NCBI GenBank assembly: GCA_023398375.1
Contig: JAEWSH010000117.1
Span: 1-7,275 of the forward strand
Source: Bacillota bacterium
Lineage (GTDB): Bacteria; Bacillota; Clostridia; Lachnospirales; Lachnospiraceae
Reading direction: 5' to 3'
DNA: 7,275 bases
In this document: positions 1-5,103 of the stretch, in pieces
How the letters are laid out: every line of letters begins with the position of its first letter
Numbering within the stretch: position 1 is the stretch's first letter
Notes under the pieces: generated by a model
Told to the model about the DNA's origin: nothing
The model's database searches: none
What the model saw: the letters and a program-made list of their open reading frames with translations, nothing else
Translations under genes and position numbers: made by a program

Positions 1-351
1 AGCGTTTATTGTATAAGAGGCAGTTTTTCATGTGTTAATTCACAAGTCACCCAAATGGAAAGTAGGTCATTTGAAGCCCAAGAAACGTGTCTTGAACCAA
101 ACTCATTAGCCTTTTTACGCCTATTCGTAAGGATATAAAGTGTAACAAATCCAAACGCTTTACAAAGTAAGCTTTTCGCAAAGCCTACAATGGGCTGGTA
201 GCGATTAAGCTACCCCAGTTCACACGTGCTCGCTGCAACGGCTTGGCTACCGTAATCTCGTATGGAATTAGCATACTCTGAAACTAAACGCACTCCTGGC
301 TTAAACTCCAGCTTTTCCCAACTTGGTAGTGGAGCCACCGTGTAATTTATA
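1..351. other. Stretch without a convincing gene
   Basis: I see no supported coding region here. Reading frames are short and lack Shine-Dalgarno sites. The minus strand carries several inverted repeats. The best are the two adjacent hairpins at 167-217, listed separately. A weaker one lies at about 109-132, pairing TTACG with CGTAA on the minus strand. The stretch lies downstream of the last gene of the long minus-strand run (352-924), so it may be its 3' untranslated region, a structured RNA, or spacer before a gene beyond the left edge. A short minus-strand frame beginning ATGAAAAACTGC at about 31 is open to the left edge but has no ribosome binding site, and I do not call it. Confidence 0.4.
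167..217 (-). ncRNA. Two adjacent hairpins, possible structured RNA or 3' end
   Basis: Read on the minus strand, the first hairpin (217 to 191) pairs GGTAGC with GCTACC around the loop TTAATC. It can extend by TGGG/CCCA across a three-base bulge. Two bases later a second hairpin (188 to 167) pairs GTAGGCTTT with AAAGCTTAC: nine pairs, one of them G-U, closed by a GCGA tetraloop of the GNRA class. The G-U pair becomes an A-C mismatch on the plus strand, so the minus-strand RNA is the better folder. No clean U-tract follows, so it is not a textbook terminator. It could be the 3' end of the transcript from 352-924 or a separate small RNA. The fold is by eye only. Confidence 0.35.
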
Positions 352-924
352 TTAACTTTTTTTACTGCGTGGTTTCTTTGGCTTATTTTCTTTTGCAAAA
401 GCTTCTGGCTTATTAACGGCATTTTTATAAATGTAATTAAACATACCTTCTATACTTTCCATAACTTCTGCGGTATTTTTTGTTTCTTCTAAAGAATCTT
501 TCAAAGCATTGTACTTGTTTCTAATCACAAGTTTTGTTACTTCCCAGAATGTTAATCCCAGATAAGCACCACCGAATAGAAATACGCTTATAATAGACGT
601 AACAGTACAGAGATTACCGTTAACGCCCAGTATAGCAAGTATTAAACACAATACTTCTACAATACAAACACCCACAATCGAAGCAATTCTTCCAGACTTT
701 CCAATACGTTCCACTTTCGGAAAGTTTATCTTATCATAGATTTCTTTCTGGGTAAGAATTTCACCATCTTTATGACCTATTTCATAATAGGTTGCACTTT
801 TTAAGTCGCTGATTGTCCCTTTAATGTTTTTAGACCTTTCAACAAACTCATCATAAGTACAATTATCACAAAGATTTGTTACATCTTTTATTAATTTACC
901 AAGTGTTTCATTTGTGATTGTCAT
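352..924 (-). CDS. Two-helix membrane protein of unknown function
   Basis: A 190-residue protein that I do not recognise. Residues 1-75 are soluble and mixed helical, with Cys19 and Cys22 as a CxxC-like pair (C-D-N-C). Two hydrophobic segments follow at about 80-101 and 105-127, joined by a very short VNGN turn, so this is a membrane hairpin. The basic stretch just before the first helix (KVERIGKSGR) suggests both ends stay in the cytoplasm. Residues 128-170 look helical and charged, and the last 13 residues are strongly basic (KPKKPRSKKS). The start is supported by AAAGGTGGTGA about 8 bases upstream, inside the end of the previous gene, whose TAA stop touches this ATG. It is the last gene of a long minus-strand run, so it is probably co-transcribed and translationally coupled. 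The N-terminal CxxC could bind metal, but that is only a possibility. Confidence 0.82.
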   Translation of the reverse strand: MTITNETLGKLIKDVTNLCDNCTYDEFVERSKNIKGTISDLKSATYYEIGHKDGEILTQKEIYDKINFPKVERIGKSGRIASIVGVCIVEVLCLILAILGVNGNLCTVTSIISVFLFGGAYLGLTFWEVTKLVIRNKYNALKDSLEETKNTAEVMESIEGMFNYIYKNAVNKPEAFAKENKPKKPRSKKS

Positions 925-1275
925 TTATTTTTCACCACCTTTATCAAGTACGCCTTTAATGGACTGTCTTATAAGTTCTTCATAATTATAATCGAGTTCA
1001 CTTTTCAAAACTTTAAGTTCTTGCAAGTAATCTTTGTAGCTTATTTCTTCCAAGTTTTTATTTTTTAGGTCATCATCCGGTATGTAAATAAACTGCTTAT
1101 AAGAATAAGCATCTTTACGTGGATATGTATTGTCCTTGATAATTGCGTCTTTACAATCAAGAGTACCATATTGTAAATACATATCTGATTGTAACGATTC
1201 TTTAGACACCTTAAAGAATACCTCAACGTCACCACCAGAAATCTTATAATAAGTATTAGGTTTAAGTTCAATCAT
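925..1275 (-). CDS. Hypothetical protein, paralogue of the upstream neighbour
   Basis: A 116-residue soluble protein of unknown function, related to the next gene upstream (1285-1632). Both begin M-I/V-x-L and share YYK/FYK at residues 9-11, FFKV (20-23) against YFKV (29-32), GTLDCKD (37-43) against GTLDSKD (35-41), and EEISYKDYLQEL (76-87) against EEIPVEDYLVKL (85-96). The C-terminal 40 residues look like a charged helix. There is no signal peptide or membrane segment. The ATG at 1275 lacks a clear Shine-Dalgarno site; the preceding bases are AT-rich (TTAATATAAACTT), so it may rely on coupling to the gene 9 bases upstream or on an internal promoter. Its TAA stop directly abuts the ATG of 352-924. 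The pair looks like a tandem duplication that has since diverged. Confidence 0.8.
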   Translation of the reverse strand: MIELKPNTYYKISGGDVEVFFKVSKESLQSDMYLQYGTLDCKDAIIKDNTYPRKDAYSYKQFIYIPDDDLKNKNLEEISYKDYLQELKVLKSELDYNYEELIRQSIKGVLDKGGEK

Positions 1276-1284
1276 AAGTTTATA

Positions 1285-1632
1285 TTAACTGCTAGATGAC
1301 CCATAAAAGTCTATTGAACGTTTTATGTCGTTCATAAAAAGTCGAAGCTTTACGAGGTAGTCTTCTACTGGGATTTCTTCAACTTTGTAATTGTTCTCGT
1401 CATTAAGCTCTTGACCCATTAACCAGACTTCTGAATAATATCTAAAGGTATTGTTCTTTGGGTTATAGTCAACTACTTTATAGCAATACAGATTACCCAA
1501 GTTTTTATAATCCTTAGAATCAAGTGTACCTTTTTCAACCTTGAAATAAGTTTCCCAAGGTTCATACAAGTCTGGTTGCAAGTCCGGCTTGTAAGCCATC
1601 TTATAAAACTTGCCTTCTTCAAGGTTAACCAT
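1285..1632 (-). CDS. Hypothetical protein, paralogue of the downstream neighbour
   Basis: A 115-residue soluble protein of unknown function. It shares its N-terminal M-V-x-L-x5-FYK pattern, a YFKV strand, GTLDSKD and a C-terminal EEIPVEDYLVKL block with the gene immediately downstream (925-1275). Relative to that copy it carries an insertion of about 9 residues near 13-25 (rich in Pro and Asp). It ends in a Ser-rich tail (GSSSS). The start is well fixed by a near-perfect Shine-Dalgarno site, AGGAGGT, five bases before the ATG, the strongest in the window. It sits 10 bases downstream of 1643-2005 and 9 bases upstream of its paralogue, so all three are probably on one transcript. The strong site here and its absence before the paralogue suggest different translation levels for the two copies. 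Confidence 0.85.
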   Translation of the reverse strand: MVNLEEGKFYKMAYKPDLQPDLYEPWETYFKVEKGTLDSKDYKNLGNLYCYKVVDYNPKNNTFRYYSEVWLMGQELNDENNYKVEEIPVEDYLVKLRLFMNDIKRSIDFYGSSSS

Positions 1633-1642
1633 ACTTTACCTC

Positions 1643-2005
1643 CTATCGCCAGAACCCTAAGAACTCTACCGGAGCCGTAGTTTCTATTGCGACTTCTTCA
1701 AGAGCTACGTGTTTAAGAATTGGAATCCAAGTAGATACATTTCCTTTTACAACCGAAATAGAATTACTTCCACGTGAAGAGTATACATTGTACCCATAAA
1801 CATTAAGAACTTGATATTCTTTAATATTATCTGGCGTATAATACACACGATACTTTATAGTTCCTGGTTGCTTGCCAGTTACACAGTCTTGTTTCTGAAA
1901 GAATAAGTCAAACCCAAACACGATTCCTGCTACAAGCACTACAGGAATAACAACGTCCCTTAGACATCCTAAAATCTTTTCTTTTCTACTTTCGTAATAC
2001 ACCAT
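1643..2005 (-). CDS. Single-pass membrane-anchored protein, unknown function
   Basis: A 120-residue protein. A basic N-terminus (SRKEK, residues 6-10) precedes one hydrophobic segment at about 16-36 (VVIPVVLVAGIVFGF in its core). By the positive-inside rule the remaining 84 residues would lie outside the cytoplasm, as a type II anchor; a cleaved signal peptide is less likely because no good cleavage site follows the helix. The outer part is rich in Tyr, Val and Ser (YRVYY, VYGYNVYSS) and looks mostly beta. Cys41 follows the helix but does not form a lipobox. The start has AAGGTGG about 4 bases before the ATG. The gene sits 8 bases downstream of 2014-2430 and 10 bases upstream of 1285-1632. 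A phage protein of this shape could act at the host envelope, but nothing in the sequence settles this. Confidence 0.83.
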   Translation of the reverse strand: MVYYESRKEKILGCLRDVVIPVVLVAGIVFGFDLFFQKQDCVTGKQPGTIKYRVYYTPDNIKEYQVLNVYGYNVYSSRGSNSISVVKGNVSTWIPILKHVALEEVAIETTAPVEFLGFWR

Positions 2006-2013
2006 AAACCACC

Positions 2014-2430
2014 TTACGCAATCTTGTACAAGTTCCAGTTTATTCTCATGTTCTTTACAAAGTAATCCCAGTTCTTTTGTCCGGCTAATCTTATGAATGC
2101 TTCTTTAGAATGGACTACTTCATAAAGGGGCTTATCGTCCCTACCAAGAAATACCAATACTGGGTAGACATAAGAGTCACCGTCATCGTTTTCCTTACGG
2201 AACGCTAAAACGTATAGAAGGTCATTCCAACCTTTCATGTATACGTCTGTTACAGACATACCACCACGTGCCCCGAAAGAATAAGGTAAGTCATCAAACA
2301 ATACCCTAAATCCATCATTACTTGACCAAAGTTCAAGGCGTTTACGGTTTACGGTTACTTCCTGTTCAAGATACCATTTGATTAACTTGTGCCTTTCTAT
2401 ACATCTGATAAACTTGTTTAAGATACTCAT
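2014..2430 (-). CDS. Hypothetical soluble protein
   Basis: A 138-residue protein that I do not recognise. The first 25 residues are basic and helical (RCIERHKLIKWYLEQ). The middle is a probable beta-rich domain with a glycine turn (GARGGMS, about 53-59) and hydrophobic strands (YVYPVLVFLG, about 87-96). The C-terminal 30 residues are helical and aromatic (NWDYFVKNMRINWNLYKIA). No membrane segment, signal or known catalytic motif is visible. The start is supported by AAGGAG, 6 bases before the ATG. That ATG overlaps the TGA stop of 2427-2843 by four bases (ATGA), a classic sign of translational coupling. The neighbours are unrelated by sequence. Confidence 0.84.
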   Translation of the reverse strand: MSILNKFIRCIERHKLIKWYLEQEVTVNRKRLELWSSNDGFRVLFDDLPYSFGARGGMSVTDVYMKGWNDLLYVLAFRKENDDGDSYVYPVLVFLGRDDKPLYEVVHSKEAFIRLAGQKNWDYFVKNMRINWNLYKIA

Positions 2431-2843
2431 ACCGAGCTCCTTGTGTCCATAAACGATTGTATAGAGTTGATTGTTTCCTTAACCTTTTCTTCCTTTGTTA
2501 TATCTGAAAGCAACTCGTTTAAGGACTTCTTATAAAATGTCAAGGTCATAAGAGTTGTGTCTACACCGTCTATTTTAGTCTTGATTAGCCCGCCACGAAC
2601 TTTATTACCAATGTTGTCCTTAGTCTTGTGAAAATGAAAGTAATCTAATGCCGCACTTATCCAACCCAATGCCTCTACTTCATAAAAAGGTCTTTTACTG
2701 GCTTCTGGAGACACTACCGTTACCTTACCAGACGCTTTAATCTTATTAGCCAAGGTATTTATAGACTCTTCCGAGCCTAATTCCAGTAATGTAGATAAAC
2801 CAGTGTTTTCGTCTTTATCAGTTACAAGGTAGTATTTTTCCAT
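2427..2843 (-). CDS. Hypothetical soluble protein
   Basis: A 138-residue protein of unknown function. It looks like an alpha/beta fold: a YYLVTD strand at the N-terminus, a helix near 26-38 (ESINTLANKIKAS), a KVTVVS strand at 40-45, a second helical part (WISAALDYFHFHK, about 61-73), a DGVDTTLMTLTFYKK strand region near 92-106, and a C-terminal helix. The ATG at 2843 has no Shine-Dalgarno site; upstream there is only AT-rich sequence with TATAAT 13 bases before it. It may be read from a short or leaderless message, or be coupled to 2854-3060, which ends 10 bases upstream. Its stop overlaps the next start by four bases. Confidence 0.8.
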   Translation of the reverse strand: MEKYYLVTDKDENTGLSTLLELGSEESINTLANKIKASGKVTVVSPEASKRPFYEVEALGWISAALDYFHFHKTKDNIGNKVRGGLIKTKIDGVDTTLMTLTFYKKSLNELLSDITKEEKVKETINSIQSFMDTRSSV

Positions 2844-2853
2844 ACAATGTATA

Positions 2854-3060
2854 TTAATTATACACGATACGTACCTTTTCGTCCTTTACGTCTATTTCGT
2901 CTTTTGCAAGTTTTTTTGTAAGGGTTTCGTTTAGCTTTTCCAGATAGATAAGTTCTGATACAGAAAGAAAGCTGCTAAACGTATGCAAGTTCTTGGAGTC
3001 TGTAAGTTTCACAAGTGTTTCTGCGTCAGAATTTTCTAAATTTAATCTTATAGTTTTCAT
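2854..3060 (-). CDS. Small hypothetical protein
   Basis: A 68-residue protein of unknown function. It starts with a strand-like MKTIRLNLEN, continues with a Ser- and Leu-rich helical middle (LSVSELIYLEKLNETLTKKL, about 32-51), and ends in alternating charged residues (KDEIDVKDEKVRIVYN). There is no membrane segment. The ATG has no Shine-Dalgarno site; the bases before it (CACCTTATT) resemble the reverse complement of one. This makes the start less certain, although the frame is intact and fits the run of packed genes. It lies 32 bases downstream of 3093-3353, the largest gap in this part of the operon, and 10 bases upstream of 2427-2843. Confidence 0.68.
   Translation of the reverse strand: MKTIRLNLENSDAETLVKLTDSKNLHTFSSFLSVSELIYLEKLNETLTKKLAKDEIDVKDEKVRIVYN
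2857..2862 (-). promoter_or_regulatory. Possible -10 hexamer for 2427-2843
   Basis: A perfect TATAAT lies 13 bases before the ATG of 2427-2843, inside the end of the upstream gene. The CAGGGTAA box found at the other promoters is not present at 13-14 bases, and I see no TTGACA-like -35. It is offered only because the gene has no ribosome binding site and so may need its own start of transcription. Confidence 0.25.
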
Positions 3061-3092
3061 AATAAGGTGATAAATTAGTAATAATCACACTA

Positions 3093-3353
3093 CTATGCTA
3101 GAAAGAGCCGGATAGTCTTATTCAATTCCTGCGTAGACCATGAATCCTTTGAGGCTATTACCAGTTTCATCTTTTCAAATGCGTCTACTGCACCCTTGAC
3201 GTAGCCGTCTTCTGCCCCGGAAACTTCACCATCGTTATAAGCACGGTCAGCTTCAAGTTGTGCGTCATTATCGTATACACCAAGTGTTTGTTTTTCTTCG
3301 ACTTCTTCTGCATAATGTCTTGCAGCCTCACAGATTATGCTATGTTGACTCAT
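3093..3353 (-). CDS. Small acidic hypothetical protein
   Basis: An 86-residue protein, acidic overall and rich in Glu, Asp and Ala. The N-terminal 25 residues look helical (EAARHYAEEVEEK). A Gly/Asp-rich middle follows (YNDGEVSGAEDGYVKGA, about 39-55), then a helical end (DAFEKMKLVIAS). No known motif is visible. The start is strong: AAAGGAG sits 5 bases before the ATG, and that ATG overlaps the TGA stop of 3350-3757 as ATGA, so the two genes are coupled. Small acidic phage proteins can act as inhibitors or DNA mimics, but I have no direct evidence that this one does. Confidence 0.82.
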   Translation of the reverse strand: MSQHSIICEAARHYAEEVEEKQTLGVYDNDAQLEADRAYNDGEVSGAEDGYVKGAVDAFEKMKLVIASKDSWSTQELNKTIRLFLA

Positions 3354-3757
3354 ACTTTCTCCTTTCCATAAATACGTTTCAAAATTGTTATTACGTCGTT
3401 CATTTTGTAAACAGACGAAGAATTAAACTTTGATTCTATATCACAATACTTTGACAACCCAGTACGTAGCTTTCGTGAGAACAACTGTTGCTTCCTATTA
3501 TTCTGCCATCTAAAGTATACACGGTAGTTATCTGTCCTAGGGTAAGCACCTTTTCCTTGTTGTTCCCACGCTTTTAATGCGTTGTTCAAACTAACCTTAC
3601 CAATGTTTTGAAGCTCATACCATTCACAGACAGCCTTCCAGTCTAATTCCGTGTTAACAACAAATGTGCCGAATCTGTTATCTTCTATTTCAAAGTTATC
3701 CTTCTTGCACACCATAACCGTGGCTTCAAGATAACTTGGCTTCATACCATCTGTCAT
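3350..3757 (-). CDS. Hypothetical protein with a basic central region
   Basis: A 135-residue protein of unknown function. Residues 1-70 are mixed (WKAVCEWYELQ, about 40-50, is helical). Residues 78-103 are strongly basic and aromatic (YRVYFRWQNNRKQQ, then SRKLR), which would suit nucleic-acid contact. The end is a basic helix (ITILKRIYGKEKV). Cys17, Cys44 and Cys105 are scattered. The ATG lies four bases after a TATAGA -10 hexamer of promoter F, with no Shine-Dalgarno site at a useful distance (AAGGGG is more than 10 bases away and upstream of the predicted transcription start). The message is therefore probably leaderless. An in-frame Met at residue 5 is an alternative start. It is coupled to 3093-3353 by a four-base overlap. 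Confidence 0.8.
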   Translation of the reverse strand: MTDGMKPSYLEATVMVCKKDNFEIEDNRFGTFVVNTELDWKAVCEWYELQNIGKVSLNNALKAWEQQGKGAYPRTDNYRVYFRWQNNRKQQLFSRKLRTGLSKYCDIESKFNSSSVYKMNDVITILKRIYGKEKV

Positions 3758-3761
3758 AATT

Positions 3762-3789
3762 TCTATAACCCCTTATATGAATTATCCTG
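3762..3789 (-). promoter_or_regulatory. Promoter F, weaker copy of the shared promoter
   Basis: On the minus strand CAGGATAA, 14 bases, then TATAGA, preceded by GGT. It matches the shared promoter (CAGGGTAA, 13-14 bases, TATAAT) at 7 of 8 box positions and 4 of 6 hexamer positions with the same geometry. The ATG of 3350-3757 begins four bases after the hexamer, so transcription should start at or within the start codon. The mismatches suggest lower activity than copies A-E. Confidence 0.5.
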
Positions 3790-3797
3790 TAAATTAT

Positions 3798-4199
3798 TTA
3801 CAACATTTGCCAATGCTTTGTTTCTTCTGCCGTAGCCGTAAGGCTAAAGTCTTCGACATTTATAGTATCTATGTCTGTAATGTATTTTACAAGTCGTGAA
3901 TACGGAATTATACCGTCAAAGCCCCACTGCTTCGCATAGTCCATGTTGTAAGTCTTTTCAGTAAAGACCATAGCTCCACAGTCCAGGAAATGAATACGTG
4001 CCATTCGTGAACCACCACAAGGCTTGTATTCCAAAACGTAGACACAACTTCTTATCGGATTATCTACTAATCCAAAGCCGTTTCTATCTACTTGGATTTC
4101 ACGGTAGTCTGGTGCGCTTTTAGGGTCTTTAAGATAGCTTTTGCGTGTCCGCTCATTCCAATCATTTATATGTTGTATAAATACCTGCGTTGATGCCAT
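3798..4199 (-). CDS. Hypothetical soluble protein
   Basis: A 133-residue protein that I do not recognise. The N-terminal 25 residues are helical and basic (INDWNERTRKSYLK). Residues 33-82 look like beta strands (REIQVDRNGFGLV, CVYVLEYKPCGG, ARIHFLDCGAMVF) with Cys52, Cys61 and Cys74 spaced through them, which leaves a metal site possible but unsupported by a recognised spacing. The end is helical and acidic. There is no signal or membrane segment. The start has AAAAGGA about 9 bases before the ATG. Promoter E lies 26 bases upstream, giving a leader of roughly 20 bases. The gene is separated from its upstream neighbour by a hairpin and from 3350-3757 by promoter F, so it may form its own unit, with readthrough into the next gene. 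Confidence 0.83.
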   Translation of the reverse strand: MASTQVFIQHINDWNERTRKSYLKDPKSAPDYREIQVDRNGFGLVDNPIRSCVYVLEYKPCGGSRMARIHFLDCGAMVFTEKTYNMDYAKQWGFDGIIPYSRLVKYITDIDTINVEDFSLTATAEETKHWQML

Positions 4200-4225
4200 T
4201 TTGATTTTTCCTTTTATCCTTATGT

Positions 4226-4252
4226 ATTATAACTATAAAGAACTTTACCCTG
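4226..4252 (-). promoter_or_regulatory. Promoter E (CAGGGTAA box plus TATAAT)
   Basis: CAGGGTAA (4252-4245), 13 bases, TATAAT (4231-4226), preceded by AGT. It matches the shared promoter fully in both elements and lies 26 bases upstream of the start of 3798-4199. A Shine-Dalgarno site falls between the promoter and the gene, so this copy produces a conventional short leader. No TTGACA is present 17 bases from the hexamer. Confidence 0.72.
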
Positions 4253-4270
4253 CAAACACTCAAGAACATT

Positions 4271-4296
4271 AAGCCCCCTATAAAAGAGGGCTTTTT
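4271..4296. terminator. Hairpin between 4298-4891 and 3798-4199
   Basis: On the minus strand AAGCCCTC pairs with GGGGGCTT around a seven-base loop (TTTTATA): eight pairs including one G-U. It begins five bases after the stop of 4298-4891. Its minus-strand tail (AATGTTCTTG) is only weakly U-rich. The plus-strand reading has a shorter continuous stem (AAGCCC/GGGCTT) but a clean TTTTT tail. It may end transcription of the minus-strand gene, antisense transcription, or both. Confidence 0.5.
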
Positions 4297-4297
4297 A

Positions 4298-4891
4298 TTA
4301 CTTGTATTCAGTAATTATGTCCGTAATGTCTTCTTCACGCACTGTGTCGGTGAAATGCTTGTCTACGATGTTTATACACGCTTCACAGTCTTCGTAATCA
4401 GTCCATTCTGTTTCAAGCGTAAAGTTTACTTCAAAACGCTTTTTCAACTTGTCAAGCTCTGCAAGAAAGTCTGCCTTACGCTTTTCAAAGTCCAAGTCAC
4501 ACTTGTGCTTTCTTTTCCAATGGACACCACAGTTATACTGTTCGATACAAGAGCTGATTATGCCCTCTTCCAACTTTGAAACATTTATGTCCGTAATGCC
4601 ACGGCTCTTCAACTTCGACTGTATCTTGCTTGGACTGTCCCAGCCAAGGTATTCCTGCTTCTTTCCGTATTCAAGTTCTGCTTCACGGCACCAGTCCCAC
4701 TTGTGCCAAGTACCGAGTGAATACTGTCTTGAAGTAATACGACCCTTGTCTGCAAAGCCATCTTTGCCTATGTTGAGCGATACCTTAAGAAAATAGTGTA
4801 AGCCGTCAAAGCCACTTTTGTTAGAAGCAAGCTTTCTTGCATTACATAAGAATCTGTATCCATCGTCTGAAAACTCTAAATCTCGCTTCAT
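4298..4891 (-). CDS. Cys/Trp-rich hypothetical protein, possible metal site
   Basis: A 197-residue protein, the longest in the window, which I do not recognise. It has seven Cys and several Trp. Residues 60-70 are unusually aromatic (GTWHKWDWC). Residues 121-131 read C-x2-H-x4-H-x-C (CGVHWKRKHKC) inside a basic stretch, a spacing that could bind zinc but matches no finger family I can name. A charged helix follows at about 132-153 (DFEKRKADFLAELDKLKKRF). The last 40 residues are acidic and include C-E-A-C-like Cys169 and Cys172. The ATG has no Shine-Dalgarno site. It sits 11 bases after the TATAAT of promoter D, so the leader would be about 4-5 bases. The gene stands alone between promoter D and the 4271-4296 hairpin, a single-gene unit. 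Confidence 0.83.
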   Translation of the reverse strand: MKRDLEFSDDGYRFLCNARKLASNKSGFDGLHYFLKVSLNIGKDGFADKGRITSRQYSLGTWHKWDWCREAELEYGKKQEYLGWDSPSKIQSKLKSRGITDINVSKLEEGIISSCIEQYNCGVHWKRKHKCDLDFEKRKADFLAELDKLKKRFEVNFTLETEWTDYEDCEACINIVDKHFTDTVREEDITDIITEYK

Positions 4892-4902
4892 TTCATTTAC
4901 CC

Positions 4903-4930
4903 ATTATAACCTAAGATGTGCGTTACCCTG
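4903..4930 (-). promoter_or_regulatory. Promoter D (CAGGGTAA box plus TATAAT)
   Basis: CAGGGTAA (4930-4923), 14 bases, GGTTATAAT with its hexamer at 4908-4903. This copy alone has a mirrored half-box beside the box: CCCTG, one base, CAGGG (4925-4935), making an inverted repeat that could bind a dimer or form part of the 3' end of the tRNA-like transcript. The start codon of 4298-4891 follows the hexamer by 11 bases. Confidence 0.72.
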
Positions 4931-4945
4931 ACAGGGCTTTAAAAA

Positions 4946-5088
4946 GGAAACAGTGGGATTTGAACCCACATAAGTTTTTCTAGAGTTAAGCGGCGTAAAC
5001 CTTTACATATGCCTTAGTTATTCTCGTTTCCACTCAAGGCTTTATAGGTCGGGAGTCGCAGCATTATCCAAAGTTATGCTATGTTTCC
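4946..5088 (-). tRNA. Abnormal tRNA-like element with an oversized middle
   Basis: Both ends are tRNA-like. The minus strand starts GGAAACA (5088-5082), which pairs perfectly over seven bases with TGTTTCC (4952-4946). TA follows, then a four-pair D-stem (GCAT/ATGC, 5079-5061) whose 11-base loop contains GG. The T-arm (4969-4953) is canonical: GTGGG, loop TTCAAAT, CCCAC. Between the D-stem and T-stem lie 91 bases instead of about 23. I find no proper anticodon arm there, so no amino acid can be assigned. The middle holds a hairpin at 5040-5011 (GCCTT/AAGGC, then AGT/ACT after a bulged G). It also holds a second GGAAACG (5031-5025) followed by bases resembling the first D-arm, as if the 5' half had been partly duplicated. 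No CCA is encoded; a T follows the acceptor stem, then TTTT. It begins 15 bases after the stop of 5104-5310 and is probably on that transcript. It could be a decayed tRNA, one with an unusual insertion, or a tRNA mimic. Confidence 0.5.
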
Positions 5089-5103
5089 TTTTCGGTTGAA
5101 TCA

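Noticed and set aside
75..110. GTTCAAG on the minus strand as a second tRNA T-loop
   Set aside because: The flanking bases do not form a T-stem and no matching acceptor stem is found. Resemblance of the hairpin at 191-217 to a tRNA D-arm (TAGCTTAATCG) is likewise unsupported by the rest of the fold.
210..422. A 70-codon minus-strand frame at the left end
   Set aside because: It overlaps the end of 352-924 by 71 bases in another frame and has no ribosome site. Its downstream part runs into the hairpin at 191-217.
1065..1271. A 68-codon minus-strand frame within 925-1275
   Set aside because: It is a shifted reading of a gene supported by its paralogue; it has no ribosome site.
3072..3097. A seventh promoter copy before 2854-3060 (CATAGTAG, then TAATTT)
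   Set aside because: It matches the box at only 5 of 8 positions and the hexamer poorly, which is not above chance for AT-rich sequence.
4355..4796. Two plus-strand frames (4355-4579 and 4449-4796)
   Set aside because: They lie antisense to the well-supported 4298-4891, have no promoter or ribosome site, and every supported gene is on the minus strand.
4946..5088. tmRNA as an explanation of the tRNA-like element
   Set aside because: It is far shorter than known tmRNAs, has no recognisable tag frame or pseudoknots, and has a normal four-pair D-stem, which tmRNA lacks.
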